A stretch of 49,385 bases of DNA from an uncultured Saprospiraceae bacterium. Lineage in GTDB: Bacteria > Bacteroidota > Bacteroidia > Chitinophagales > Saprospiraceae. The notes under the pieces are model-generated. The model did no database searches. It saw only the letters and a program-made list of their open reading frames with translations, and had not been told where the DNA came from. The stretch's first letter is position 1. Each line of letters begins with the position of its first letter. Location: contig CALEYL010000025.1 in the NCBI GenBank assembly GCA_937926205.1, positions 1-49,385 of the forward strand. The letters run 5' to 3'. The translations under genes and the position numbers were made by a program. This document shows positions 1 to 7,652 of this stretch, one piece after another.

Positions 1-6
1 TTTCAT
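1..6 (-). CDS. start of a gene cut by the left edge (partial)
   Basis: An ATG AAA on the minus strand touches the window edge. A promoter-like TACATTTG lies 18 nt upstream, at 24-31. Only two codons are visible, so nothing can be said about the product. The start codon itself is an inference from the promoter position. Confidence 0.3.
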
Positions 7-23
7 GTTCGCTCTTTTGCAAA

Positions 24-31
24 CAAATGTA
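24..31 (-). promoter_or_regulatory. -7 promoter element (TACATTTG)
   Basis: The minus strand reads TACATTTG, an exact match to the Bacteroidota -7 consensus TAnnTTTG. It lies between the stop codon of the 112-residue NHL fragment (47) and the ATG at 6, so it probably drives the gene that leaves the window. No clear -33 TTTG is seen. Confidence 0.4.
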
Positions 32-46
32 TGATATGTTTTCGAT

Positions 47-385
47 TTAATTCACATAGGCGCTGGTAAAATTGCCGAGATAATCGCCGGTAGTCCCGTC
101 GTATTTTTTGATGGCCGTATTGCCCCTGCCTGTAACCAGAAGGAAGCCGTCGGGATGCCACAAAACCTCCTGAGGGAAGGAAAGCCCGCCACTGCCCGCC
201 TCGACAAAATTTTCTATAAAATTGCCATTGAGGTCGTATAATTTGACCTCATGGCTGTTCCGGCTGTTCACGAAAACTTGCTGGGTTGTTGCACTGACAT
301 TCGAAAAAAGGATGAAGGCAAGTAGGATTTGGACCTGAGGTCCGGGTTTGGACAAGTAAAGTCGCATGATTTCAGGTTTAAACAT
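47..385 (-). pseudogene. truncated NHL/SMP-30-type propeller protein
   Basis: This 112-residue reading frame starts either at 385 or, more likely, at the internal Met at 367. A signal peptide follows (hydrophobic LLAFILFSNV, then SATTQQ). The rest is about one and a half propeller repeats. They align with the N-terminus of the 376-residue protein at 3929-5059: LSFPQEVLW against LAWPQDILF, and TTGDYLGNF against TTGAFISDF. It then stops, with neither the remaining blades nor a sorting domain. A new promoter and start codon follow within 45 nt, so the gene does not resume in view. It is most likely a remnant of a full-length paralogue. The ATG at 385 directly abuts the stop codon of the upstream T9SS fragment. 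Confidence 0.6.
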
Positions 386-812
386 TTATTTCCAGATCAA
401 TGGTTTGACAACATTCTGGTTTCCTGTCCGCAAGCGCACGTAGTATATTCCCGGATTTGCCGGCAGGCCCTTGCTTGTTTTTCCGTTCCATATCCGGCTG
501 TAATGTCCGGGTGTTTGTTTGCCCGAAACCAGGGTGGCTACTTTTTGTCCAAGCACATTGACAACGTCCATCTGTAACAAAGCCGGTTTTTCTAAAAAAT
601 AGGCTATGGCTACAGCCTCACTGGCAGGGTTGGGCGAAATTGAAATGATGCCAAAATCATTTTGCCCCATTACCGGTTCTGCGACGGCTGTGGGGGCTTC
701 CGGCATCCAGGCTTTGGTTACCCACGCGCCACAACCCAGAGTCGCTTTGAGCAAAAGCCCCCATACTGCCATAAAGAAACAGGATAGTAAAGGTAAAGTA
801 AACGGGTTTCAT
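386..812 (-). pseudogene. signal peptide + T9SS sorting domain, frameshifted remnant
   Basis: A convincing signal peptide starts at 812 (MKPVYFTFTILFLYG, cleavage after GAFA). Its frame runs out at 657. A second frame takes over somewhere around 700-760 and encodes a typical type IX secretion C-terminal domain of about 90 residues: ISISPNPASEAV, a middle strand with VVNVLGQKVATL, then GIYYVRL and a C-terminal KPLIWK. One frameshift would join the two into a protein of about 140 residues. That is too short to hold a functional passenger between export signal and sorting domain. It is either a decayed T9SS cargo gene or a sequencing error in a tiny cargo protein. The presence of both ends is what I see; decay is inferred. 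Confidence 0.6.
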
Positions 813-1019
813 AGCTTTTTTACATTCGACGCAGCCTGATACAGGCAATGATTCAGCCTGCACATTAATAAATGAAGTGTTTGTCCACAGGGAATGCTGC
901 GCAGGAAGCGCTTTAATGATAAAGATAGCGCCTCCTGCTTCAGGCGAGTTTGTCTGTTCTTGCTAAATGTCATAATGCCTGGGTACATCCAGCCTTTTCA
1001 GACATCCTCTGATTCAATG

Positions 1020-1454
1020 TTACACTTTTTCAATCTCCGGCATATCGCTTACGATTTGCCACTCGCCATTTTCCAGTTTTACCAGCGAAATGAAGGTTGT
1101 AAACCGAAGCTCCCTGCCTTGAAACAGCGCTTTTACCGTGGCTACATTTTTACCCAAATCCGTTTGCAATACGAACACTTCCCGCTTGTCTCCACCGATT
1201 TTTTTGTCTTTCATCAGTTGGAGGTAGAGCGTTTTGTCCATCAGACTGAGTTCAGGGCTGCCAAATGCACGGTTGACAACCGCCCGGAATTGCGGATGCA
1301 GTATTTTTTCCAGTTGCGACACATCCCGCTGGTCGCCGGAATTGGAAAAAGCATGAACAGCGGCTTCGATTTTTGCCAAATCAGCAGCGTTTTGTGCGGA
1401 CGCTGTAAAACTGCCGAGCATGAGTACCGAAAAAGAAAATAAGATGTTTTTCAT
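1020..1454 (-). CDS. secreted NTF2-like (SnoaL/lumazine-binding type) protein
   Basis: 144 residues from the Met at 1454. That start gives a clean signal peptide (MKNILFSFSVLMLGSFTASA|Q); the longer frame to 1532 would put extra residues in front of it. The mature part has the cone-shaped NTF2-like fold: an N-terminal helix with AADLAKIEAAVHAF, a middle region around FRAVVNRAFG, and C-terminal strands ending TTFISLVKLENGEWQIVSD. Such DUF4440/lumazine-binding-like proteins are often small ligand binders or enzymes of unknown substrate. A palindrome (1556-1572) identical in core to one before the downstream-facing MarR gene lies about 100 bp upstream, so the MarR protein may repress it. Confidence 0.75.
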   Translation of the reverse strand: MKNILFSFSVLMLGSFTASAQNAADLAKIEAAVHAFSNSGDQRDVSQLEKILHPQFRAVVNRAFGSPELSLMDKTLYLQLMKDKKIGGDKREVFVLQTDLGKNVATVKALFQGRELRFTTFISLVKLENGEWQIVSDMPEIEKV

Positions 1455-1555
1455 TGCTAAAATGTTGATTGTTAAAAAATATATTGAAGTCAAACTGTGA
1501 AGTGCATTTGTTAATAAAAAAGCAAGCATCATACGTGCATTTAGTTGTGTATTAA

Positions 1556-1572
1556 ATTATTGATATATCAAT
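1556..1572. promoter_or_regulatory. MarR-type operator candidate 1
   Basis: ATTGATATATCAAT (1559-1572) is a perfect 14-bp palindrome upstream of the NTF2-like gene. The 16-mer beginning ATTATTGATATATCAA differs at one position from the sequence at 2062-2077 next to the MarR gene. AT-rich palindromes of about this size are typical of MarR-family operators. Ownership by this MarR protein is inferred from the match. Confidence 0.5.
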
Positions 1573-1616
1573 TGTCTGAATAAAAAAAGCACTTTGGATT
1601 CACGTCAATGACCTGT

Positions 1617-2051
1617 TCATGTGTAGTTTTCGTAGATCTTGTTCAAGGTTGCTTTGAATTGTGCCAGTTCATCTTCGGGTATGTCTTTTAACCCCTGCTT
1701 GCGTATCGCCTTTGCGATTGGCGTAATTTTTCGAACCAGCGCTTCTCCCTCCGGAGTCAGCATGAGCTTGTATGCCCGCCGGTCATTCTCCATATCTTCG
1801 CGGCGCAGCAGGCCCCCTTTTTCCAAAATGTCGAGACTACGGGTAACAGAGGCCGGATCTTTAAAGGTAAGTTCTGCTAACTCCCGCTGGTTGATGACTT
1901 CCCGTTCGCTGATCCTTTTCAGGATGACCCACTGCTCCGATGAAATTTCTATGCCTCCCTGCTTAAGGGCTGCATTGGCATACCGTTTCATTTGCCGCTC
2001 TGTGCGTTCAATGAGATAGATAAAAACGTCTTCCAGGACAAGATCTTTCAT
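1617..2051 (-). CDS. MarR family winged-helix transcriptional regulator
   Basis: 144 residues, the usual MarR length. The winged-helix core is visible: ISSEQWVILKRISE (helix before HTH), INQRELAELTFKDPASVTRSLDILEKGGLL (HTH with recognition helix around SVTRSLD), and the wing with its DxRA signature (MENDRRAYKLMLTPEGEAL). N- and C-terminal helices for dimerisation flank it. Such proteins usually repress their own gene and a neighbour until a small phenolic or oxidant ligand binds. An operator-like palindrome sits 14 bp before its start codon and a near copy stands before the adjacent NTF2-like gene, which fits autorepression plus control of that gene. The ligand cannot be predicted. Confidence 0.9.
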   Translation of the reverse strand: MKDLVLEDVFIYLIERTERQMKRYANAALKQGGIEISSEQWVILKRISEREVINQRELAELTFKDPASVTRSLDILEKGGLLRREDMENDRRAYKLMLTPEGEALVRKITPIAKAIRKQGLKDIPEDELAQFKATLNKIYENYT

Positions 2052-2061
2052 TGTGTTTTAT

Positions 2062-2077
2062 ATTATTGACATATCAA
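2062..2077. promoter_or_regulatory. MarR-type operator candidate 2
   Basis: ATTATTGACATATCAA matches the sequence at 1556-1571 in 15 of 16 positions. Its core TTGACATATCAA is a palindrome with one mismatch. It ends 14 bp from the MarR start codon, a position suited to autorepression. Confidence 0.5.
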
Positions 2078-2219
2078 CGAAATAGGTTGTAAAAATGTTT
2101 CACCCGTAGTCGATTTTTAATCATTTTTTCGAAGAAGCTTTGTTTGTGATGGAAAAATGATCGTTTTTGAGACCGGGCAAGGAATACAGGCAAACAGGTA
2201 AGACCAGACAATACAAGGG

Positions 2220-3752
2220 TCAATACCGCTCGCTATCCTCTTTAATCCGATAAGCTGAGGGGGTAATTCCAATCTCTTTTTTAAAATACCGGTTAAAAGA
2301 AGCTTTGTTGTTGAATCCGGCTTCGTAAGCGATTTGAATGACAGTGTAGTGCTTGAAAGCCGGGTCTGTCAAAAGTCTTCTCACATGTTCCACCCTGTAT
2401 TTATTGATGAGTTCAAAAAAGTTGACGCCGTAGTGCTCGTTGATAACCTGTGACAACTGGTGGCGGCTGATGTCGAGGTAGGTTGCCAGATCGGCAAGCC
2501 GCAACTCGTTTTCCTTAAAAACCTGTTCTTCGTTTAAAAGCCGTTCCATCCTCCTTTTGATGGATTCACTCGCAGCCTCGGTCAGACTGGACGTCTGGTA
2601 TTTTTTGACCGGCAAAAAATGTCCGATGGGCTCGCTGCTGAAAACCCGCTTTTGCACCAGCCCCATATAGGCGATGGCTAAAATACCCAGCGCCATAACC
2701 GTGCTGATGGCATAATCCCAATTCGGGTTAAAGAAAGAACAATTCACCAAAACAAAATAAGAAAGGAAGGCGGCCGTGTACATCGTCATGCCCCAGGATA
2801 TTACGCTGGTCCAGACTTTGATATTCGAATCTACCTGCCATTCATTCTGGTTCATGGAATGGATTTTAATGGTATAAAACAGCAGATGGGCATTGAGCAG
2901 GGTTGCCGAAGTGCCGATGCTGAACAGATCTTTCGGTGCGCCGGTTTGAATTCCAAAGTTCGATAAAATGGCGGGCAGAGACAACAACAGCGATGCTGCG
3001 GGTATCAGGTAGTGTAAGGAGGCTTCTTTGGCGGTGTAATCTTCTTTAAAAGTGTCTTTCAGATAAAAATACAAAGAAGGGCCAACCAGGAAAGTCAAAA
3101 AGGGCCATACGTTTTGCAAATAGGGGAAACTGAATGTGTACCTCGTCCAGATCAGCACATAGGAAATGAGGATCACAGCAAACGAAAATACAAGAAGGGA
3201 CAGCCGCTTTTCCCCGGCGGAAAACCTTGATTTTCCGAATAAAAGTACCAACCCAAGCAACAATCCCAATACTGCGATTACCGCAAGTAAACTTGTCCAG
3301 GTATTGAATCCGGGCGCTACAGACTGCTTCAATCGGATAAATGCCGCATTGTTTTGAGCCAAACCATCGAACTCTTTTTGCGACAACAACGGGTAATTGA
3401 GCACGCCGGCAGGAATGGATTGGAGATGAGCCCACGCGAGGCTGTCCTGGTGGAGCACAATATAACACTTGGCCATCCAGAAAGCAGCCATATGCTGTTT
3501 TTGCGCTTCCATCTGACGGACTTCGCGAAACAGATCCAGTGCTTTTTCCACTTCGCCGTTGCGGTAATAACAGACGGCCCCGTTGAATTTCATGCCCTCG
3601 CTGAGGAGGGGCGTTTTTCCCAATTCTGAAGCAATTTGATCGCATTGTTTGGCCATGACAGCAGCAGACAGGCGTCCGTCTGTCAGTTGCCCGAAAACAT
3701 ATCCGGAATTACAAACGGTAATCAGCAGTATCAGTAATTGTTTGATTTTCAT
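2220..3752 (-). CDS. membrane-anchored AraC-type regulator with TPR-like sensor region
   Basis: 510 residues. A signal peptide (residues 1-22, ending YVFGQ) is followed by a helical, TPR-like periplasmic part to about residue 130 (AVCYYRNGEVEKALDLF, AAFWMAKCYIVLHQ). About seven hydrophobic segments follow between residues 150 and 370. The C-terminal 100 residues are an AraC/XylS domain with two HTH motifs: LRLADLATYLDISRHQLSQV and VIQIAYEAGFNNKASFNRYF, ending GITPSAYR. This architecture is common in Bacteroidota, where it is thought to pass an envelope signal straight to DNA. The target is unknown. The NHL-T9SS gene upstream (3929-5059) is a reasonable guess by proximity only. Confidence 0.85.
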   Translation of the reverse strand: MKIKQLLILLITVCNSGYVFGQLTDGRLSAAVMAKQCDQIASELGKTPLLSEGMKFNGAVCYYRNGEVEKALDLFREVRQMEAQKQHMAAFWMAKCYIVLHQDSLAWAHLQSIPAGVLNYPLLSQKEFDGLAQNNAAFIRLKQSVAPGFNTWTSLLAVIAVLGLLLGLVLLFGKSRFSAGEKRLSLLVFSFAVILISYVLIWTRYTFSFPYLQNVWPFLTFLVGPSLYFYLKDTFKEDYTAKEASLHYLIPAASLLLSLPAILSNFGIQTGAPKDLFSIGTSATLLNAHLLFYTIKIHSMNQNEWQVDSNIKVWTSVISWGMTMYTAAFLSYFVLVNCSFFNPNWDYAISTVMALGILAIAYMGLVQKRVFSSEPIGHFLPVKKYQTSSLTEAASESIKRRMERLLNEEQVFKENELRLADLATYLDISRHQLSQVINEHYGVNFFELINKYRVEHVRRLLTDPAFKHYTVIQIAYEAGFNNKASFNRYFKKEIGITPSAYRIKEDSERY

Positions 3753-3928
3753 AGCTTGGCATTAATAGACTTGGTGCGATGGGAATCATCTCGGGCTAAA
3801 AATGGCTCTTTTTCACCCACTCTTCCCCTTTTTTTCGTTACAGAACAGGGCTATGCTCCTCAAAAAAGGCTGTGATTGGGCAAAAAAATAGCTCATTTTT
3901 CCCACCAAGCTGACCCATCGCGCCAAGT

Positions 3929-5059
3929 CTAATGTTGAATCACCACGGCCTGACGGGCAATGGCGCCGCTCCTCAATTTTGCGCTGAGGTAGTAGACGCC
4001 TGACGGTAAATGGGACGCATCCCAACTTGTGCTTCCTGCGAAGTTAAATTTACTGACCAATATTCCACCTGAATTGTACACCTCTACCAAAGAATCAGCC
4101 TCGATAAGCTCCGGGCTGGCGACTTGGAAAAGAACACCAACAGAAGGCTTCACGAAAGAGACTTCTTGATAAACTTCGCGGGTAGCAGATGGGGGTATCG
4201 GCCTCAGCACGACGGCATTTGGCGTGATCAGACCAAGCGCCCCCGGAGCTGCGAGGTTACTGAGGAGTGCGCCATCGGCGTCGTAAATTCTGACAGCATG
4301 GGCGCCGCCACTCCCAATGATGAGGTTGCCATTTGGAAAAAAATCAACGCCTTCCCCCCGGGGCAAGCCGGAGATAAAGACCCCCAGATAGTTCCCTAAA
4401 CTGCCAAATCGTTTAACCGAATTTCCGTTATAATCCACAACAAAGAGTTCTCCGTTTTCTGCAAACCAGATATTGGTCGGCCCGGAAAGATTGGTACTGA
4501 TAAAATTGCCGAGATCAGCGCCCGTAGGGCTGAATTTTTTCACAAACTTGCCATTGTAGGAAGATACGTAAAGGTTGCCCTGTTCGTCCCAGTCCAGTCC
4601 GATGCTGCTTTGGACGCCCACTGAGGTAAATTCATCTACGAAAGTGCCGTCGAGGTTATAGCGCCGCACCTTGCCGTTGCCCTGCCATTGCAATACATAG
4701 AGCAGGCCATCGGGGCCGATCTTCATGCGCGTTGGCCCGCCGATTCCGGTAGCAAAGTCGCTGATGAAAGCGCCCGTTGTGGCATTGAATCGGGCAATAT
4801 TGCCTGTATTCAGGTTGGAAACCAGCATCTCATTCCGCGACTCAAGAAAAAGGATGTCTTGTGGCCAGGCCAAGTGGCCGGACTGATGGGGGATGAAAAC
4901 CTGACCATTCGCGCCATTTTCATCATATTTCAGGATTTGCCAGGGCGGATTCTGAAAATTGCCTGCGTCACTGATGTAAACCTGAAAATTTTGAGCGCTG
5001 AGAGAACCCAACATACAGATTGTGAGAAAGCCATTGAGGAAAAATAACTTTTTAGTCAT
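3929..5059 (-). CDS. secreted NHL/SMP-30-like beta-propeller with T9SS sorting domain
   Basis: 376 residues from the Met at 5059, chosen because it begins a signal peptide (MTKKLFFLNGFLTICMLG, cleavage near LSAQ). Residues about 20-295 form repeated propeller blades of about 45 residues, with recurring patterns such as IARFNATTGAFISDF, VRRYNLDGTFVDEF, VKKFSPTGADLGNF and VKRFGSLGNYLGVF. The last 75 residues resemble a type IX secretion sorting domain (LVEVYNSGGILVSKFN, then SGVYYLSAKL). The protein is probably exported and surface-attached or released by T9SS. The ligand or catalytic role is unknown. The fragment at 47-385 is a broken paralogue. Confidence 0.8.
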   Translation of the reverse strand: MTKKLFFLNGFLTICMLGSLSAQNFQVYISDAGNFQNPPWQILKYDENGANGQVFIPHQSGHLAWPQDILFLESRNEMLVSNLNTGNIARFNATTGAFISDFATGIGGPTRMKIGPDGLLYVLQWQGNGKVRRYNLDGTFVDEFTSVGVQSSIGLDWDEQGNLYVSSYNGKFVKKFSPTGADLGNFISTNLSGPTNIWFAENGELFVVDYNGNSVKRFGSLGNYLGVFISGLPRGEGVDFFPNGNLIIGSGGAHAVRIYDADGALLSNLAAPGALGLITPNAVVLRPIPPSATREVYQEVSFVKPSVGVLFQVASPELIEADSLVEVYNSGGILVSKFNFAGSTSWDASHLPSGVYYLSAKLRSGAIARQAVVIQH

Positions 5060-5235
5060 GGTGATGCGTTTTGAATAAAATAAGGATAAATCAAAGCCTC
5101 TGGCGCCTAATTGCCGTTTCACTTTATCAAGATTTACCTTTTTTTACTTCAAAAGGTCCCTTTTTGTCGTCTGAACACACATTCGTAAAATGATTAACTT
5201 TACCACACATTCTTTGTCAATTCCATAAATCGAAA

Positions 5236-5757
5236 ATGATGAAAAACACAACTTTACTTTTGGGTCTCTGCGTACTCATTTCAAGCTGCCAGCCGGCAAC
5301 ACCAACCGTCGATTTTGAAAAAGAAAAGGCAGCCATCCAGGCGGTCATAGCGAAGGAAACTGAAGCTTACTACCGCCAGGATTTTGAAGCCTGGAAAAGC
5401 ACCTATCTTGATTCGCCTGCATTCCGGAAGTATGGCTACTGGGAAGGTTTTCCTGAAAAAGTCACTTTCTACAATGGCTTTGAATCCCTGAAAGCCGATA
5501 AGAAAAAGCAATTTGATGCTGATGAAACCCTCTGGAAAGGCTCAACGGAAGAACGGGCCAATGAAAACTTCAGAATTTCAACAGACATGGCCTGGTATAC
5601 TTTCGAGCAGTTTTCCTATGAGAAAGATACCCGGAAATTGCTGGGTAAATCGCTCGAAACCCGGATTTTGGAGAAGCAAAACGGCGAGTGGAAAATTGCC
5701 TATCTGGGCTATCACTATTTCCCGGATCCTGAAAACAGCAGTACCAGCGGGGAGTGA
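5236..5757 (+). CDS. NTF2-like (DUF4440-type) lipoprotein
   Basis: 173 residues. Two adjacent Met codons (5236, 5239) precede a lipoprotein signal with lipobox around LISSC (residue 18). The mature part has the long first helix (EKEKAAIQAVIAKETEAYYRQDFEAW) and C-terminal strands (RILEKQNGEWKIAYLGYHYF) of the SnoaL/DUF4440 branch of the NTF2-like fold. The substrate is unknown. It is followed by a clear intrinsic terminator, so it is probably its own transcription unit. Confidence 0.75.
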   Translation: MMKNTTLLLGLCVLISSCQPATPTVDFEKEKAAIQAVIAKETEAYYRQDFEAWKSTYLDSPAFRKYGYWEGFPEKVTFYNGFESLKADKKKQFDADETLWKGSTEERANENFRISTDMAWYTFEQFSYEKDTRKLLGKSLETRILEKQNGEWKIAYLGYHYFPDPENSSTSGE

Positions 5758-5767
5758 TTGGGGGCGG

Positions 5768-5790
5768 GAGCCGAGTCCCGGCTCTTTTTT
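5768..5790 (+). terminator. intrinsic terminator after the NTF2-like lipoprotein
   Basis: GAGCCG (5768-5773) pairs with CGGCTC (5779-5784) around a 5-nt loop and is followed by six T. It lies 11 bp after the stop codon at 5757. Confidence 0.8.
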
Positions 5791-5826
5791 GTCTTTGCAT
5801 GACTATTCAATGTTTTTTAAAATATT

Positions 5827-5842
5827 TTTAGACTAATCTAAA
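5827..5842. promoter_or_regulatory. operator-like palindrome in the di-haem oxidoreductase promoter
   Basis: TTTAGA-CTAA-TCTAAA is a perfect inverted repeat (6-bp arms, 4-bp spacer). It covers the place where the -33 element would lie, 19 bp before the -7 box at 5862. Its shape resembles DtxR/MntR-type metal-responsive operators. That assignment is inference. Confidence 0.45.
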
Positions 5843-5861
5843 TTTATTTTAAAATCATCCT

Positions 5862-5869
5862 TATATTTG
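5862..5869 (+). promoter_or_regulatory. -7 promoter element (TATATTTG)
   Basis: An exact TAnnTTTG match. Transcription from it should start near 5876, which rules out the ATG at 5867 and points to 5885 or 5900 as the start of the following gene. Confidence 0.55.
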
Positions 5870-5884
5870 CATAAAACACCGTTT

Positions 5885-7081
5885 ATGCATGGTATAAGAA
5901 TGACTTTTATATTCGCCTGTACCCTTTTTCTTCTGGCAGGATGTGAAAAAACCGCCCCGCCTCTGCCGGAAGATGCTGCCCTTCTCGACGGTCCGGTAGA
6001 AGGCCTGACTACCGAGCAAAACCAGCGCTTTTTAAAAGGCGATATTGCGTTTAATGATGAAGTCTTTACAGCTGCCACCGGACTGGGACCGGTTTTTGTG
6101 GCGACAAGTTGTGCCGCCTGCCATGCCGGTGACGGGAAAGGCCACCCTTTCACTACCCTGACGCGCTTTGGGCAATCGGATGAATCCGGCAATCAGTTTC
6201 TTCATCTTGGCGGGCCTCAGCTCCAGCACCGTGCCTTACCCGGGTTTCAGCCGGAAGAATTGCCGGCAGGGGCGCCCTTCACGAAACTTCTTCCCCCGGC
6301 CAATACCGGCCTCGGTTTTCTGGAAGCTGTGCCTGACGCGGTCCTCATGGCACTGGCTGATCCGGAAGATGCAGACGGCGATGGCATCAGTGGCCGTCCT
6401 AATTGGGTGAATCTGCCGGACTACATCAGTCCCCGACCGGACGCCATTGTTCAGGACGGTAAGTACATTGGCCGCTTCGGAAAAAAAGCCGCCGTTTATG
6501 ACCTGTTGCAGCAAACGGCGAATGCCTATAACCAGGACATGGGAATTGTTTCTTTTTACGAACCCTTCGACCCTTACACCGGCCTGGAAATGGACCCGGA
6601 AGTCAGCAACCAGACCATTCATGACCTTGTATTTTACCTGCGCACGCTTAAAGCCCCTGTCCGGCGAAATGAGCATGCCATGGAAGTCAGTGCGGGCAGA
6701 ACCCTGTTTGAGCAAATTGGCTGCGCAAAATGCCATGTTCCGACGCTTAATTCGGGCCCTTCACCCATCAGTGTATTGGCTTACCGCGAATTTTCTCCTT
6801 ATACAGACCTGCTGCTGCACGACATGGGCCCGGATCTGGATGACGGATACACAGAAGGCTCTGCCAAAACCGCAGAATGGCGGACCCCGCCTTTATGGGG
6901 ATTGGGGTTGTCAAAAGACGCACAGGGCGGGCAGTACTTCCTGATGCACGATGGCCGCGCATCCGGAATTGAAGCGGCTATTTTGCTGCACGGAGGGGAA
7001 GGCAACTCAAGCAAGGAAGCATATAAGGCATTGAACAATCAGGAAAAGCAGCAACTCCTTGTTTTTTTGGAATCACTATGA
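5885..7081 (+). CDS. di-haem oxidoreductase (DHOR/DUF1111 family) lipoprotein
   Basis: 398 residues from the ATG at 5885 (5900 is also possible); the ATG at 5867 lies inside the promoter. A lipoprotein signal ends LFLLAGC (Cys20). Two c-type haem motifs are present: CAACH (residues 76-80) and CAKCH in the second half. Family landmarks are LGPVFVATSCAACH, the calcium-like loop DPEDADGDGISGRPN, and RTPPLWGLG with YFLMHDGRA near the C-terminus. These proteins are related to di-haem cytochrome c peroxidases and are often called thiol oxidoreductases, although a thiol activity is not established for most. Located in the periplasm, membrane-tethered. It heads a cluster with a Rieske protein and an outer-membrane barrel. 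Confidence 0.85.
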   Translation: MHGIRMTFIFACTLFLLAGCEKTAPPLPEDAALLDGPVEGLTTEQNQRFLKGDIAFNDEVFTAATGLGPVFVATSCAACHAGDGKGHPFTTLTRFGQSDESGNQFLHLGGPQLQHRALPGFQPEELPAGAPFTKLLPPANTGLGFLEAVPDAVLMALADPEDADGDGISGRPNWVNLPDYISPRPDAIVQDGKYIGRFGKKAAVYDLLQQTANAYNQDMGIVSFYEPFDPYTGLEMDPEVSNQTIHDLVFYLRTLKAPVRRNEHAMEVSAGRTLFEQIGCAKCHVPTLNSGPSPISVLAYREFSPYTDLLLHDMGPDLDDGYTEGSAKTAEWRTPPLWGLGLSKDAQGGQYFLMHDGRASGIEAAILLHGGEGNSSKEAYKALNNQEKQQLLVFLESL

Positions 7082-7153
7082 GGTTATGGACTAAAGCAGT
7101 TTTTATCTTCACAGCCAGACAAATGGTTGTTAGGTAGTCCTTCTACTTTCTAC

Positions 7154-7169
7154 CCCCGATATCTCGGGG
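7154..7169. repeat. small hairpin between the oxidoreductase and Rieske genes
   Basis: CCCCGA-TATC-TCGGGG, a 6-bp stem with a 4-nt loop and no T-run. It lies in the 130-bp gap between the first two genes of the cluster. It may be an mRNA processing or stability element; no function is shown. Confidence 0.35.
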
Positions 7170-7211
7170 CAAGCTATCTACGCTCTACTTTAACCTTTAA
7201 CCTTGTAAAAA

Positions 7212-7652
7212 ATGGACAGAAGAGATTTTATCGTTTCCGGCAGCCAGGCCGGTTTGGGAATTTGCCTGGCGGTTGTGTTGGGCGAAGGATGTGTCGCGGC
7301 TTCTCAGTTTGCTGAGGCAACTGTAGATAAGAACACACTCATTGTAAAGAAAACGGAATTTCAGTACCAGAAAAAAGGAGAAATGCATACGCGCAGCTAT
7401 GTTTTACTCAAGCCCAAAGGCGCTGTTTTTCCGGTCTGTTTGTACAAAAAAGGAGATGAATACATCGCCTGCCTGATGCGTTGCACCCACGAAGATTGTG
7501 AAGTGGAAGTGCAGGGATCCCGTTACATCTGTCCTTGCCACGGCAGCGAATTTTCCAACGAGGGCGCTGTACTCAGCGGCCCGGCAGAAGAGGCGCTCAG
7601 GAATTTTAAAACCACACAGGATGAAACCAATGTCTATATTTTGGTCGCTTAG
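7212..7652 (+). CDS. Rieske [2Fe-2S] protein with Tat-type signal
   Basis: 146 residues. The N-terminus DRRDF followed by a hydrophobic stretch to LGEGC suggests Tat export, possibly as a lipoprotein (Cys27). The cluster ligands are complete: C91-T-H93 and C107-P-C-H110. The extra pair C96 and C109 matches the disulfide of high-potential, bc1-type Rieske proteins (CTHxxC...CPCHGS). A Tat signal suits a protein that folds with its cluster before export. No cytochrome b is nearby, so it probably serves as an independent electron carrier or as the partner of the di-haem oxidoreductase upstream. Its end overlaps the start of the following barrel gene, indicating translational coupling. Confidence 0.88.
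   Translation: MDRRDFIVSGSQAGLGICLAVVLGEGCVAASQFAEATVDKNTLIVKKTEFQYQKKGEMHTRSYVLLKPKGAVFPVCLYKKGDEYIACLMRCTHEDCEVEVQGSRYICPCHGSEFSNEGAVLSGPAEEALRNFKTTQDETNVYILVA

Noticed and set aside
894..1442. 182-codon frame on the plus strand
   Set aside because: It lies antisense to the NTF2-like gene at 1020-1454, which has a signal peptide and family pattern. Composition of the plus frame is unlike a real protein.
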